From Candidatus Geothrix skivensis (GTDB lineage Bacteria > Acidobacteriota > Holophagae > Holophagales > Holophagaceae): a stretch of DNA of 64,000 bases. Where the stretch lies: positions 124,001-188,000 of the forward strand of contig JADKIO010000009.1 in the NCBI GenBank assembly GCA_016721195.1. Direction: 5' to 3'. The translations under genes and the position numbers were made by a program. This document shows, one piece after another, positions 1-8,479 of this stretch; position 1 is the first letter of the stretch, and each line of letters begins with the position of its first letter. Under the pieces are notes generated by a model that was not told the DNA's origin, did not search any database, and was given only the letters and a program-made list of their open reading frames with translations.

Positions 1-371
1 CCGGCCCGGGAGCGGGCCTTGTAGTTGAAGGCGCTCTCCGCCTGGATGATGGCCCGGGCCAGGTGGGTGTCGACGCCCTCCACCTGGGCGATCTCGTCCA
101 CCAGGGCGATGAGCTCAGGGCTCTTGAGGGCCCTGGCCATCTCGGCGGGCGTGACCGCGAGGCGGACCTTGCCCACGCCCACGTGCTTCAGCACCAGCCC
201 CTGGCCCTTCATGTAGGCGGGCGGCAGGTTGTTGATCACCAGCCGGCCCTGCGGGTCGTAGTAGGTGTAGAGGTAGGTGACGCCGGGCCGCACCGGATCC
301 TTGCTGACCCTCGGCGATCCGGCGACCAGGGCCAGGGTGGCGAGGGAGAGAAGGAGCAGAGGTCGGAGCAT
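1..371 (-). CDS. lytic transglycosylase (SLT domain), partial at window edge
   Basis: Reads leftward off the window, so only about the first 123 residues are present. It opens with a signal peptide (MLRPLLLLSLATLALVAG). Next comes a DUF4124-like stretch (TYLYTYYDPQGRLVINNLP), then the start of a soluble lytic transglycosylase domain. The motif HLARAIIQAESAFNYKARS carries the expected catalytic Glu (E of QAESAF). Family members cleave peptidoglycan in the periplasm. The ATG at 371 is the only start that places the signal peptide correctly. The gene lies 30 bp downstream of the thioredoxin-fold gene on the same strand and may be co-transcribed with it. Confidence 0.82.
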   Translation of the reverse strand, partial: MLRPLLLLSLATLALVAGSPRVSKDPVRPGVTYLYTYYDPQGRLVINNLPPAYMKGQGLVLKHVGVGKVRLAVTPAEMARALKSPELIALVDEIAQVEGVDTHLARAIIQAESAFNYKARSRA

Positions 372-401
372 CAGGCCTTCATGATACGGCCTGGCCTGCG
401 G

Positions 402-836
402 TCAGCCCAGGAAGGCCCGGAGGGCGGCCTCGGCGAAGGGGCCCGCATCATGGCGCGCTTCCACCTTGCCCCCGCCTGTGACACGTACCAGCTTGGCAAA
501 AACATCGGCCTGCCAGCCGAATCGCTGTTTCAGGGCCTCGCCGCCCCGGTGGATCTGGACGACCTGATCCCAGACCGTTCCGGGCACGTGGGCTCGCATC
601 GCCCTGGCCACGCTTTCCATGGCCCCGGCGTCGGTATCCATGGCCGCCGTGGGCAGGCTGAGGAAGGGAATGCCCCCTGCAGCCAGCGCGGTCTTCCAGG
701 CGCCCACGTCATGCCGGGCCTCGTGGGTGAAGCCGATGATGAGGACGAGGCCCGCCTCGGGCAGATCCCGGGGGAAAGATGCCGGGCGGCCGGAAAGGGT
801 GGTGCCTTCGAGGTCTGGGAGGCGGTCGGTGGTCAT
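402..836 (-). CDS. thioredoxin-fold/AhpC-TSA-like protein of unknown role
   Basis: 144 residues. The N-terminus (LPDLEGTTLSGRPASFPRDL, then LVLIIGFTHEA) has the layout of peroxiredoxin/TlpA-like proteins: a substrate-loop segment followed by a hydrophobic strand. No CxxC is present in the expected place, so redox activity is doubtful. The C-terminal half (VWDQVVQIHRGGEALKQRFGW) resembles the ATP10-type branch of this fold. No signal peptide is visible. Function unknown; the family placement is from pattern only. Confidence 0.55.
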   Translation of the reverse strand: MTTDRLPDLEGTTLSGRPASFPRDLPEAGLVLIIGFTHEARHDVGAWKTALAAGGIPFLSLPTAAMDTDAGAMESVARAMRAHVPGTVWDQVVQIHRGGEALKQRFGWQADVFAKLVRVTGGGKVEARHDAGPFAEAALRAFLG

Positions 837-1119
837 GGCTACCTCTGCTTGCCTTTCTGATGACTGGAGTCAGTGGGTTGGGTTTCTTTGTTCGGCAGCC
901 ACTGGCCTTGGTACCACCCTGGGTTACTGAGGCCAACCTGGTTGAGATACTCAGCCCGACGGGTGGTCGGCTGGAATAAATTACTCGCCGGGCGCCGGCT
1001 TCGCAGGCTGTCCCGCAGGAGATTGACTCTCACCCATCGGCCTCCGTGGCATAAGCTCCTCGCCGGGTCCCGGCTTCGTGGGCGACATTCAGTCGCCCAC
1101 TTCGCCACCCGGCGGTCGC
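837..1119. other. intergenic region with several hairpins and a duplicated motif
   Basis: 283 bp with no convincing gene between the 3' end of icmF and the next leftward gene. It holds a hairpin at 952-973 (CAGCCCGAC / loop GGGTG / GTCGGCTG, one bulge), two copies of a CTCGCCGGGnnCCGGCTTCG motif (984-1003 and 1059-1078), and a perfect 9-bp hairpin at 1078-1100. It looks like a cluster of small intergenic repeats. Short open frames here have no recognisable protein features. Confidence 0.5.
1078..1100. repeat. ATTCA-loop hairpin repeat, copy 1
   Basis: Perfect 9-bp stem GTGGGCGAC / GTCGCCCAC around the loop ATTCA, 20 bp beyond the icmF stop codon. A related hairpin with the same loop lies at 46867-46883, 28 bp beyond the queA stop. 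There is no U-tract, so it is more like a REP-type element or 3'-end stabiliser than a classical rho-independent terminator. Confidence 0.6.
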
Positions 1120-4100
1120 TTACATATTCCTGCGGTACTGCCCACCGACTTCGTAGAGGGCCTGGCTGATCTGGCCCAGGCTACAGACCTTGGCGGCGTC
1201 GAGGAGGGCGTCGAAGAGGTTGCCGTTGTCCCGGGCCACGGTCTTCAGCCGCTCCAGGGCCGCCGGGGCCCGGTGGGCGTTGCGGGCCTGGAAGGCAGCC
1301 AGGGTGTCGATCTGCTGCTGCTTTTCCGCTTCGGTGCTGCGGATCAGCTCAGGGGTGCCGGGCTCTGCGGCCTGGGGGTTGAGGAAGGTGTTCACGCCGA
1401 TGATGGGGAGCTCCCCACTGTGCTTGAGGTGCTCGTACTGCATGGACTCTTCCTGGATCTTTCCCCGCTGGTACATGGTCTCCATGGCCCCCAGCACCCC
1501 GCCCCGATCGGCCAGGCGGCGGAACTCCAGGAGCACCGCTTCCTCCACCAGCTCTGTCAGCTGTTCGATGAAGAAGGCCCCCTGCAGGGGATTCTCGTTC
1601 TTGGCCTGGCCCAGCTCCCGGTTGATGATGAGCTGCACGGCGATGGCCCGGCGCACGCTGCCTTCCGTGGGGGTGGTGATGGCCTCGTCATAGGCATTGG
1701 TGTGCAGGCTGTTGCAGTTGTCATAGATGGCGTAGAGTGCCTGCAGCGTGGTGCGGATGTCGTTGAAATCCACCTCCTGGGCATGGAGGGAGCGGCCGCT
1801 GGTCTGGATGTGGTACTTCAGCTTCTGGCTGCGCTCGTTGGCGCCGTACTTCTCCTTCATGGCCACGGCCCAGATGCGGCGGGCCACCCGGCCGATGACG
1901 CTGTACTCGGGGTCCAGACCGTTGCTGAAGAAGAAGGAGAGATTCGGCGCGAAGTCGTCGATGTGCATGCCGCGGGAGAGGTAGTACTCCACAAAGGTGA
2001 AGCCGTTGGCCAGGGTGAAGGCCAGCTGGCTGATGGGGTTCGCCCCGGCCTCGGCGATGTGGTAGCCGCTGATGCTCACCGAGTAGAAGTTGCGCACCTT
2101 CTCCTCGATGAAGGTGGCCTGGATATCGCCCATGACCTTGAGGCTGAACTCGGTGCTGAAGATGCAGGTGTTCTGGGCCTGGTCCTCCTTGAGGATGTCC
2201 GCCTGCACCGTGCCCCGCACGGTCTGTAGCGCCTCCGTCCGCAGCCTGGCGTAGACTTCCGGCGGCAGCAGCTCGTCGGAGGTCACCCCCAGCAGGGCCA
2301 GGCCGAGGCCATCGTTGCCCTCCGGCAACTCGCCGGAGTAGCGGGGGCGTGTCAGCCCCTTGGCCGCGTACAGGGCCTCGATCCTGGCCTGGGCCGCCTC
2401 CATCTGGCCATGCTCCTTCAGCCACTGCTCGGCCCGCTGATCGATGGCCGCGTTGAGGAAGAAGGCCAGCATGGTGGGGGCCGGACCATTGATGGTCATG
2501 CTCACGCTGGTGCTGGGGCAGAGGAGGTCGAAGCCGGAGTAGAGCTTCTTGGCGTCGTCCACCGTGCAGACGGACACGCCGCTGTTGCCGACCTTGCCGT
2601 AGATGTCGGGGCGGACGTGGGGATCCTCGCCGTAGAGCGTGACGCTGTCGAAGGCCGTGCTCAGGCGCACGGCGGGCTGGCCCTGGCTCACATAGTGGAA
2701 CCGCTTGTTGGTGCGCTCGGGGGTGCCTTCGCCCGCGAACATGCGGGTGGGATCCTCGCCCACGCGCTTGTACTCGAAGACACCGGCGCTGAAGGGGAAC
2801 CGGCCCGGCAGGTTCTCCAGCAGCTGCCAGGCCAGCAGCTCGCCCCAGCCCGACCAGGCCGGCAGCGCCACCTTGGGCACCAGGGTTCCGCTCAGGGAGG
2901 TGGTGTGGTTGGCGGTCCGGATCTCCTTGCCACGAACCACGTAGACGTTCTCTGGCTCGGTGTAGCTGCGCTTCAGCTCGGTCCAGTCGTGGATGAGGCG
3001 GCGGCAGTCGGCGTGCAGCTCGCCCAGGTGCTCCTGGTAGCGCTGGCGGAGGACGAGGACCGCCGTCCCCTGGTCGCCTTCGCCAGGCTCCGTGAGGTGG
3101 ATGCTGTCGTAGAAGGCCCCGGCGGGGGGCACCTTGTCCCCCAGGGCGCGCAGGCTCGTCCAGAGGGCGTGGGCCAGCTCGGCGGTCTCCGCCTGGCGGC
3201 GGGCCCAGGCCTTGTAGGCCTGCACCGTGTCGGCGATTTCCGCCAGGTAGCGCACGCGCTCCGGCGGGATGATGGCGGCACGGCGTGGGTTCCCGGCCGC
3301 GGCCTCGAGACTGGACACCCAGTCGAGGCCGCACTTGGCCGCGATGGCCTTCACCAGGTTCACGAAGAGCCAGTTGGTGGCCGGATCGTTGAACTGGCTG
3401 GCGCAGGTGGGATAGACCGGCATGTCGTCGGCGGCCTCCGAAAAGCGCCGGTGGGCCCGCTGGTACTGCTTGCGCACATCCCGCAGGGCATCCTCGGCGC
3501 CCCGCCGGTCGGCCTTGTTCAGCACGACGAGGTCGGCGAAGTCCAGCATGTCGATCTTCTCGAGCTGGCTGGCGGCGCCATACTCCGGCGTCATCACATA
3601 CAGCGAGAGATCCGCCATGTCCGCGATCTCGCTATCGCTCTGGCCGATGCCCGCGGTCTCCACGATGACGAGGTCGAAGCCCTCGGCCTTGGCGGCGGCG
3701 ATGCTGGCCAGCAGGGCCTCGCTGGTGGCCCGGTGGGCGGCGCTGCGGGTGGCCAGGCTGCGCATGAAGACCCGGTCTCGCAGCTCGGGGTGGTAGAGCG
3801 CGTTCATGCGGATGCGGTCGCCCAGCAGGGCCCCGCCGGTCTTGCGCTTGGTGGGATCTACGCTCAGAACCGCTACGCGTTTCTGGGGGAAATCGACGAG
3901 GAAGCGGCGGAGGAGTTCATCGATGAGGGAAGATTTCCCCGCGCCGCCGGTACCGGTGATGCCCAGGACGGGAATCTTCGTCACAGGCTTTTCAATTTGA
4001 CCCGCGGAGCCGAGCTCAATCTCGGTGATCTTCCGGGCCAAGGGCAGCGCCGTGGGCTTGGCGCGCGGATCGAAATCGCAGCGCTCAACCATGTCATCGA

Positions 4101-4536
4101 TCATGCCCTGCAGCCCCATCCGGCGGCCGTCATCCGGGCTGTAGAGCCGGGCCACGCCGTAGGCCTCCAGCTCGCGGATCTCCTCGGGGGAGATGACGCC
4201 GCCGCCACCGCCGAACACCTGGATGTGACCCGCGCCCCGCTCCCGTAGGAGGTCCACCATGTACTTGAAGTACTCCACATGACCGCCCTGGTAGCTGGAG
4301 AGGGCAATGCCCTGGGCGTCCTCCTGGATGGCGGTGTCGACGATGTCCTGCACGGAGCGGTTGTGGCCCAGATGGATGACCTCGCATCCGCTGGCCTGGA
4401 GGATGCGCCGCATGATGTTGATGCTGGCGTCGTGGCCGTCGAACAGGCTGGCCGCAGTGATGAACCGCACCTTGTGCCGGGGCGAGTGGCCTTCCAGCGG
4501 ACGGTCAGCGAATCCTGGCAGGGCAGCGGTGGACAT
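1120..4536 (-). CDS. icmF: fused isobutyryl-CoA mutase (IcmF)
   Basis: 1138 residues, the usual size for IcmF. This adenosylcobalamin enzyme interconverts isobutyryl-CoA and n-butyryl-CoA and carries its own G-protein chaperone. Domain order: B12-binding domain at residues ~20-150 with the cobalt-ligand motif DGHDA (His35) and GG-rich loop IQVFGGGGGVI; MeaI-type GTPase from ~185 with Walker A GTGGAGKSS (~195-203) and an NKAD-type motif; then the mutase (alpha/beta)8 barrel to the C-terminus. The ATG at 4536 is preferred over an in-frame upstream start because GGGGG lies just upstream and family members begin close to this point. The gene stands alone, transcribed leftward. Confidence 0.93.
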   Translation of the reverse strand: MSTAALPGFADRPLEGHSPRHKVRFITAASLFDGHDASINIMRRILQASGCEVIHLGHNRSVQDIVDTAIQEDAQGIALSSYQGGHVEYFKYMVDLLRERGAGHIQVFGGGGGVISPEEIRELEAYGVARLYSPDDGRRMGLQGMIDDMVERCDFDPRAKPTALPLARKITEIELGSAGQIEKPVTKIPVLGITGTGGAGKSSLIDELLRRFLVDFPQKRVAVLSVDPTKRKTGGALLGDRIRMNALYHPELRDRVFMRSLATRSAAHRATSEALLASIAAAKAEGFDLVIVETAGIGQSDSEIADMADLSLYVMTPEYGAASQLEKIDMLDFADLVVLNKADRRGAEDALRDVRKQYQRAHRRFSEAADDMPVYPTCASQFNDPATNWLFVNLVKAIAAKCGLDWVSSLEAAAGNPRRAAIIPPERVRYLAEIADTVQAYKAWARRQAETAELAHALWTSLRALGDKVPPAGAFYDSIHLTEPGEGDQGTAVLVLRQRYQEHLGELHADCRRLIHDWTELKRSYTEPENVYVVRGKEIRTANHTTSLSGTLVPKVALPAWSGWGELLAWQLLENLPGRFPFSAGVFEYKRVGEDPTRMFAGEGTPERTNKRFHYVSQGQPAVRLSTAFDSVTLYGEDPHVRPDIYGKVGNSGVSVCTVDDAKKLYSGFDLLCPSTSVSMTINGPAPTMLAFFLNAAIDQRAEQWLKEHGQMEAAQARIEALYAAKGLTRPRYSGELPEGNDGLGLALLGVTSDELLPPEVYARLRTEALQTVRGTVQADILKEDQAQNTCIFSTEFSLKVMGDIQATFIEEKVRNFYSVSISGYHIAEAGANPISQLAFTLANGFTFVEYYLSRGMHIDDFAPNLSFFFSNGLDPEYSVIGRVARRIWAVAMKEKYGANERSQKLKYHIQTSGRSLHAQEVDFNDIRTTLQALYAIYDNCNSLHTNAYDEAITTPTEGSVRRAIAVQLIINRELGQAKNENPLQGAFFIEQLTELVEEAVLLEFRRLADRGGVLGAMETMYQRGKIQEESMQYEHLKHSGELPIIGVNTFLNPQAAEPGTPELIRSTEAEKQQQIDTLAAFQARNAHRAPAALERLKTVARDNGNLFDALLDAAKVCSLGQISQALYEVGGQYRRNM

Positions 4537-4626
4537 GGGACCCCCATTCGGCCGAAAGCTCAGTCTACCGGGGGCCCGCACCCACCCGAAGGGCCGGTTT
4601 CCAAGGGGGTCTCGGCGACCGATGGG

Positions 4627-6153
4627 TCAGTTATCCTCCAGCAGGCCCAGGGGGAACTGGTCTTCCATCAGGGCTTGCCGCTCCTTCGCGTGCTGCATGA
4701 GCGCATTCCACTTGGGCAGCCCCCGCAGCGACTCCAGCATGGGGCTCCGCTCGTACCAGGCGGTACAGCCGAAGCCCCGAGCGAAGGCCCGGTTGGCCAT
4801 CTCCATGGCACTGGCCCGGTCGCCCAGAAGGGCATAGGCTTCCGCCAGGCGGATGGTGAATTCCCCATCGGGTTCCCGCATGCCGGTCCGCTCCTGTTCG
4901 TACTCCCGCAGCTTGGTCCAGGCCTCATCCTTCCGGTCCTCCAGGATCAGTGCGTAGATCTCGCTCAGGCGCAGGAGGCTGGGGTAGGCGCTGGCCTGGC
5001 CGACGACACTGCGGAATTCCTGCCGGGCCAGCGCGTGGTTCTCCCTGACCAGGGCCAGGTAGCCGCGGTAGAAGGGCAGCACCCCAGAGGCGCTCCGCAG
5101 GTGCCCCGGCTGCTCCTGGAGGCTGGTCTCGAACTTCTGGATCTCACCGGTATAAAGGCAGGTGATGTCCACCGCCTGGGGCTGCAGCCGGGAGATGGCC
5201 AGCCCATCCCGGATGTCGATGGCCCGTCGGGCCATGGGCAGCAGGCCCGCGCCCCGGGCCGCATAGGCGATTCCGGTGAGGATGGTCGGGTTGTGCGGCT
5301 GGTGTCGCCGGGCCTGCAGGAGCAGGGTCAGCGCCTCCCGCTGATTGCCGTTGTCGCTCTTCAGGAGGGACAACAGGAAGGTCCCCCGGGGATGGAAGGG
5401 TGCCAGATGGAGGCCGCGCAACAGGAGGGCCTCCGTATCGGCCTGCTGCTGGCGGAACGTGGTCGGGCTGTCGAGCATTCTTCGGTAGCGGAGGTTGCCG
5501 AGCAGGATCCATGCGCTTGCGCAATCCGGCTCCTGCTGGGTGATCCGCTCCGTGAGCGCGATGGCTTCGGGCAGGTGCAGGTTCTGGAATCGCCAGGCTC
5601 CGGCCCGAACGAGATCCCAGAAGGCACCGGCCCCCCTGGGGAGGAGGGCCGAGACCGCGGTCGCGGGCCTGACGCGGAGCGGCTCCGGGAAGGACTGCAG
5701 GAAGGCCAGGAAAGCCTGGTCTGGCGCGAGGGCCCCGGCCGTGTGCACCCGCCAGGGCGGCTCGCCCGCCTGGATCAGCTTCCGGCCCCAGGCGAACCGG
5801 TAGGAAAGCACCAGCTGATCGCCCTGCCGCCTGGGCCGGGGCTGGAGGAGCAGGGTCCGGGCCCCGCCAAGGGAGGCCGACGGATCCGCCGGCAGCTCAT
5901 CCAGGTTGGTGACGGCGAAACCGCCCAGGTGCTCGAGGTGATCCTGGATCAGGCTGCCAAGGGCCCGGCACTCGGCGGCTTCCAGCCCAGTCTCTGCCTC
6001 GACCCTGGGGGCGATGAGGACAATTCGAAGCGGGCCCCGCACGCCCGCCCGGGCCAGCAGCCAGGCCAGCCCGCAGCCACCCCCGAGGAGCAGCAGGAAC
6101 GTCAGCCCCAGGAACAGGGTCGAGCGAGGTGATCTTGACGTCTGGGTCGACAT
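4627..6153 (-). CDS. membrane-anchored TPR-repeat protein, unknown function
   Basis: 508 residues. A single N-terminal membrane segment (LFLGLTFLLLLGGGCGLAWLLA, ~13-34) is followed by about 100 residues of mixed structure. Helical tetratricopeptide-like repeats run from ~190 to the end (for example CASAWILLGNLRYRR, NPTILTGIAYAARGAG, DGEFTIRLAEAYALLGD). The C-terminus (SPMLESLRGLPKWNALMQ) resembles tails of TPR proteins and kinase-TPR sensors in Acidobacteriota. Probably a periplasmic scaffold; no enzyme motif seen. Confidence 0.7.
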   Translation of the reverse strand: MSTQTSRSPRSTLFLGLTFLLLLGGGCGLAWLLARAGVRGPLRIVLIAPRVEAETGLEAAECRALGSLIQDHLEHLGGFAVTNLDELPADPSASLGGARTLLLQPRPRRQGDQLVLSYRFAWGRKLIQAGEPPWRVHTAGALAPDQAFLAFLQSFPEPLRVRPATAVSALLPRGAGAFWDLVRAGAWRFQNLHLPEAIALTERITQQEPDCASAWILLGNLRYRRMLDSPTTFRQQQADTEALLLRGLHLAPFHPRGTFLLSLLKSDNGNQREALTLLLQARRHQPHNPTILTGIAYAARGAGLLPMARRAIDIRDGLAISRLQPQAVDITCLYTGEIQKFETSLQEQPGHLRSASGVLPFYRGYLALVRENHALARQEFRSVVGQASAYPSLLRLSEIYALILEDRKDEAWTKLREYEQERTGMREPDGEFTIRLAEAYALLGDRASAMEMANRAFARGFGCTAWYERSPMLESLRGLPKWNALMQHAKERQALMEDQFPLGLLEDN

Positions 6154-6277
6154 GGCCCTTCAGAGTAGGCCCGCACCCGGGCCAATGAGAAGGGCCCAAG
6201 GGCCCCGACAGGGCGAAGGAGGGCCTGGGGCAGCACCTCCGCGCAACCTTTGCCTCATACTCTCCCTGGGAGTTTCC

Positions 6278-7477
6278 ATGATCCGCGTCGCGCTCATCGC
6301 CCTGCTGGCCCTGCCTTTGGCCGCCCAGGCTGCGGCCAGGCCCGCCGTTCCCACGGAGGACAGCACCATCCAGCGCTTCCGCGCCCACGCCAAGCCGCGC
6401 CCCGTCGCCCCCCGCGCCCCCCTGACTGCTGAGGAAAGGAACACCATCCGGCGCTTCAGGGAGGCCAAGCCCAGCGTGGTGTTCATCTCCGCCTTCCTCC
6501 CCAATCCGGATCCCAAAGGGCCTCCCAAGCTCGCCACCGGCAGCGGCACGGGCTTCGTTTGGGACGAGTGGGGCCACATCGTCACCAACCGCCATGTGAT
6601 CGGCGCCGAGGTGGACGGGAAGCTCTTCGCGGATGTGACAGAAGTGGAGATCACCCTGGCCGATGGCAAGACCTACAAGGGGCGTGTGATCGGAAGGAGC
6701 TATGCCTACGACATCGCGGTCATCCAGGCCTTCGCGCCCCTCGAAGCCATGCGCCCCATTCCCCTCGGCCAGCGCTCCAACCTCCAGGTGGGCCAGACGG
6801 TCCTGGCCATCGGCAACCCCTTCGGCCTGGATCACTCCCTCAGCAGGGGAGTCATCTCCGCCCTGGGCCGGGAGATCTCCACGGGCTACAGCACCTGGAC
6901 CACCAACTCCATCCAGACCGATGCCGCCATCAACCCCGGCAATTCCGGCGGCCCCCTCCTGGATACCAGCGGCCGGCTCATCGGCATGAACACGGCCATC
7001 GTCGCCACCCGGTCGGAAGGCTCCGTGGGCGTGGGTTTCGCCCTCCCCGTGGACACCCTGAACAACATCGTTCCCAGGCTCATCTCTAAAGGAAAAATCG
7101 AGACTCTCCAAATGGGGTTTACCACCCTGACTCCCTTTGAGGCCGATCAGGCCTTTGGCATCAAACGGGGACTGGTGGTGAATGATGTGGACCCAGGGAC
7201 GCCCGCGGCCAGGGCCGGCCTCAGGCCCCTCCGGGTCGACAAGGCCGGCCAGCTCATCGCCATGGGTGACATCCTGCTGGCGTTCGAGGGTGTGGCCCTA
7301 ACCAGCGCCGGGCAGTTCAAGGCCTTGCTCGAATGGCTGACCATGGTGCAGACAGGACTGCCCCCGGAGCAGGTTGTCTTTGATGTTCTGCGGGACGGGC
7401 AGGTCATCAAGGTGGTGCTGGACCTCCGGGAACCGCCCGCCAGCGGGCCCATGAAGGCACAGCCTGCCAGCATCTGA
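6278..7477 (+). CDS. secreted S1C (HtrA/Deg family) serine protease with PDZ domain
   Basis: 399 residues. The signal peptide is MIRVALIALLALPLAAQAAA. A linker holds two similar short segments (TIQRFRAHAKPRP and TIRRFREAKPS). The trypsin-like domain has the full triad: His106 in TNRHVIGAE, Asp145 in YAYDIAVIQ, Ser223 in NPGNSGGPLLD. A single PDZ-like domain follows (~285-385, GLVVNDVDPGTPAARAGL). Family members degrade or refold damaged proteins in the periplasm. The ATG at 6278 was chosen because it places the signal peptide at the N-terminus; a longer in-frame extension upstream has no such sense. Confidence 0.92.
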   Translation: MIRVALIALLALPLAAQAAARPAVPTEDSTIQRFRAHAKPRPVAPRAPLTAEERNTIRRFREAKPSVVFISAFLPNPDPKGPPKLATGSGTGFVWDEWGHIVTNRHVIGAEVDGKLFADVTEVEITLADGKTYKGRVIGRSYAYDIAVIQAFAPLEAMRPIPLGQRSNLQVGQTVLAIGNPFGLDHSLSRGVISALGREISTGYSTWTTNSIQTDAAINPGNSGGPLLDTSGRLIGMNTAIVATRSEGSVGVGFALPVDTLNNIVPRLISKGKIETLQMGFTTLTPFEADQAFGIKRGLVVNDVDPGTPAARAGLRPLRVDKAGQLIAMGDILLAFEGVALTSAGQFKALLEWLTMVQTGLPPEQVVFDVLRDGQVIKVVLDLREPPASGPMKAQPASI

Positions 7478-7515
7478 GGCCGGATCCCTTCATCGAGCGT
7501 GGAATTGGGGAGCTG

Positions 7516-8427
7516 CTACTTCTTTCCGGATACCTGGATCATGGGGGTGGCGCCGCCCATGGGGGTGATGATCAGGTTCCCCTTGGCGCCGATATCGCGC
7601 AGCGCCTGGATGCGCTGGTACTCGATGATCTGGGGGGTCAGGCTCTGGCTCACGATCTGCTGCGCCTTGGCCTGGCCCTCAGCTTCGATGCGCTTGCGCT
7701 CGGCTTCCTGCTTTTCCTTCTGGAGCACGAAGGCCATCTTCTGGGCGTCCTGGTCGGCGCTGATCTTGTCGTTGATGGCCTTGGTGATCTGATCGGGCAG
7801 CAGCACGTTGCGCAGCAGCACCTGTTCCATGACGATGCCACGCTCTTTGAAGGCGGCCGTCAGCGTCTTGGTCACGTTCTCCACGAAGGCCATGCGCTTC
7901 GTGGTGTAGAGCTCGGTGGCGGTCAGAGAGGCGGCGGCATCCCGCAGGGACGTGCGGATCTGGCTGCGGAGGATCTGCCCTTCCACGTCCCGGCCGATCT
8001 TTTCGTAGATCTTGGCGCAGTACTCCTGTTCCAGGTGGTAGAACACCGTGGAATCCAGCTTCACCGTGAGGCCGTCCGACGTGATGACCGGGATGGAGTC
8101 ATCGCCCTTTCTCTGTCCCTCGTCGGCGATGCCCGACATGGTGTAGTTCCGGGTGCGCACCTCCATCTCCACCACCTGGGAGAAGGGGTTGATGAAGTGC
8201 AGGCCGGCGGGCAGCACCTGCGCACGCACATTCCCGAACAGCACCACCACCCCCGCCTGACCCGGGTTCACGATGACGGCCATGGAACCCAGCAGCACGA
8301 TCGCGCCGGCCACGAGTCCCACCCACTGCAGGATGGCGAGGCGGGCGGAAAGGGGGAACTCGACCTTGGTCTTCATGCGCCAGGCCAGAGCACCCGCCAC
8401 GAACAGCAGCAAAGCGATGAGTACCAA
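7516..8427 (-). CDS. prohibitin/SPFH-family membrane protein
   Basis: 303 residues. Two N-terminal hydrophobic segments (~1-17 and ~28-52) precede an SPFH domain with the prohibitin pattern (VNPGQAGVVVLFGNVRAQVLPAGLHFINPF). A long helical region follows (KEKQEAERKRIEAEGQAKAQQ), ending with GNLIITPMGGATPMI. Such proteins form membrane-bound rings that often modulate FtsH-type proteases. The start is TTG at 8427, supported by GGAGGTGA six bases upstream. It converges with the HtrA gene, 38 bp apart. Confidence 0.88.
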   Translation of the reverse strand: MVLIALLLFVAGALAWRMKTKVEFPLSARLAILQWVGLVAGAIVLLGSMAVIVNPGQAGVVVLFGNVRAQVLPAGLHFINPFSQVVEMEVRTRNYTMSGIADEGQRKGDDSIPVITSDGLTVKLDSTVFYHLEQEYCAKIYEKIGRDVEGQILRSQIRTSLRDAAASLTATELYTTKRMAFVENVTKTLTAAFKERGIVMEQVLLRNVLLPDQITKAINDKISADQDAQKMAFVLQKEKQEAERKRIEAEGQAKAQQIVSQSLTPQIIEYQRIQALRDIGAKGNLIITPMGGATPMIQVSGKK

Positions 8428-8479
8428 AGATCACCTCCAAAGGGGGGATCAGGGTAACAGAGCCTTGTAACGGAAGGAT

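Noticed and set aside
63..860. Long open frame on the + strand antiparallel to the first two genes
   Set aside because: The opposite strand encodes a signal peptide plus SLT motifs and a thioredoxin-fold protein. The + frame gives Gly/His/Arg-rich sequence typical of antisense frames in high-GC DNA.
2410..6132. Long + strand open frames across icmF and the TPR gene
   Set aside because: Antisense shadows; IcmF motifs are unambiguous on the - strand.
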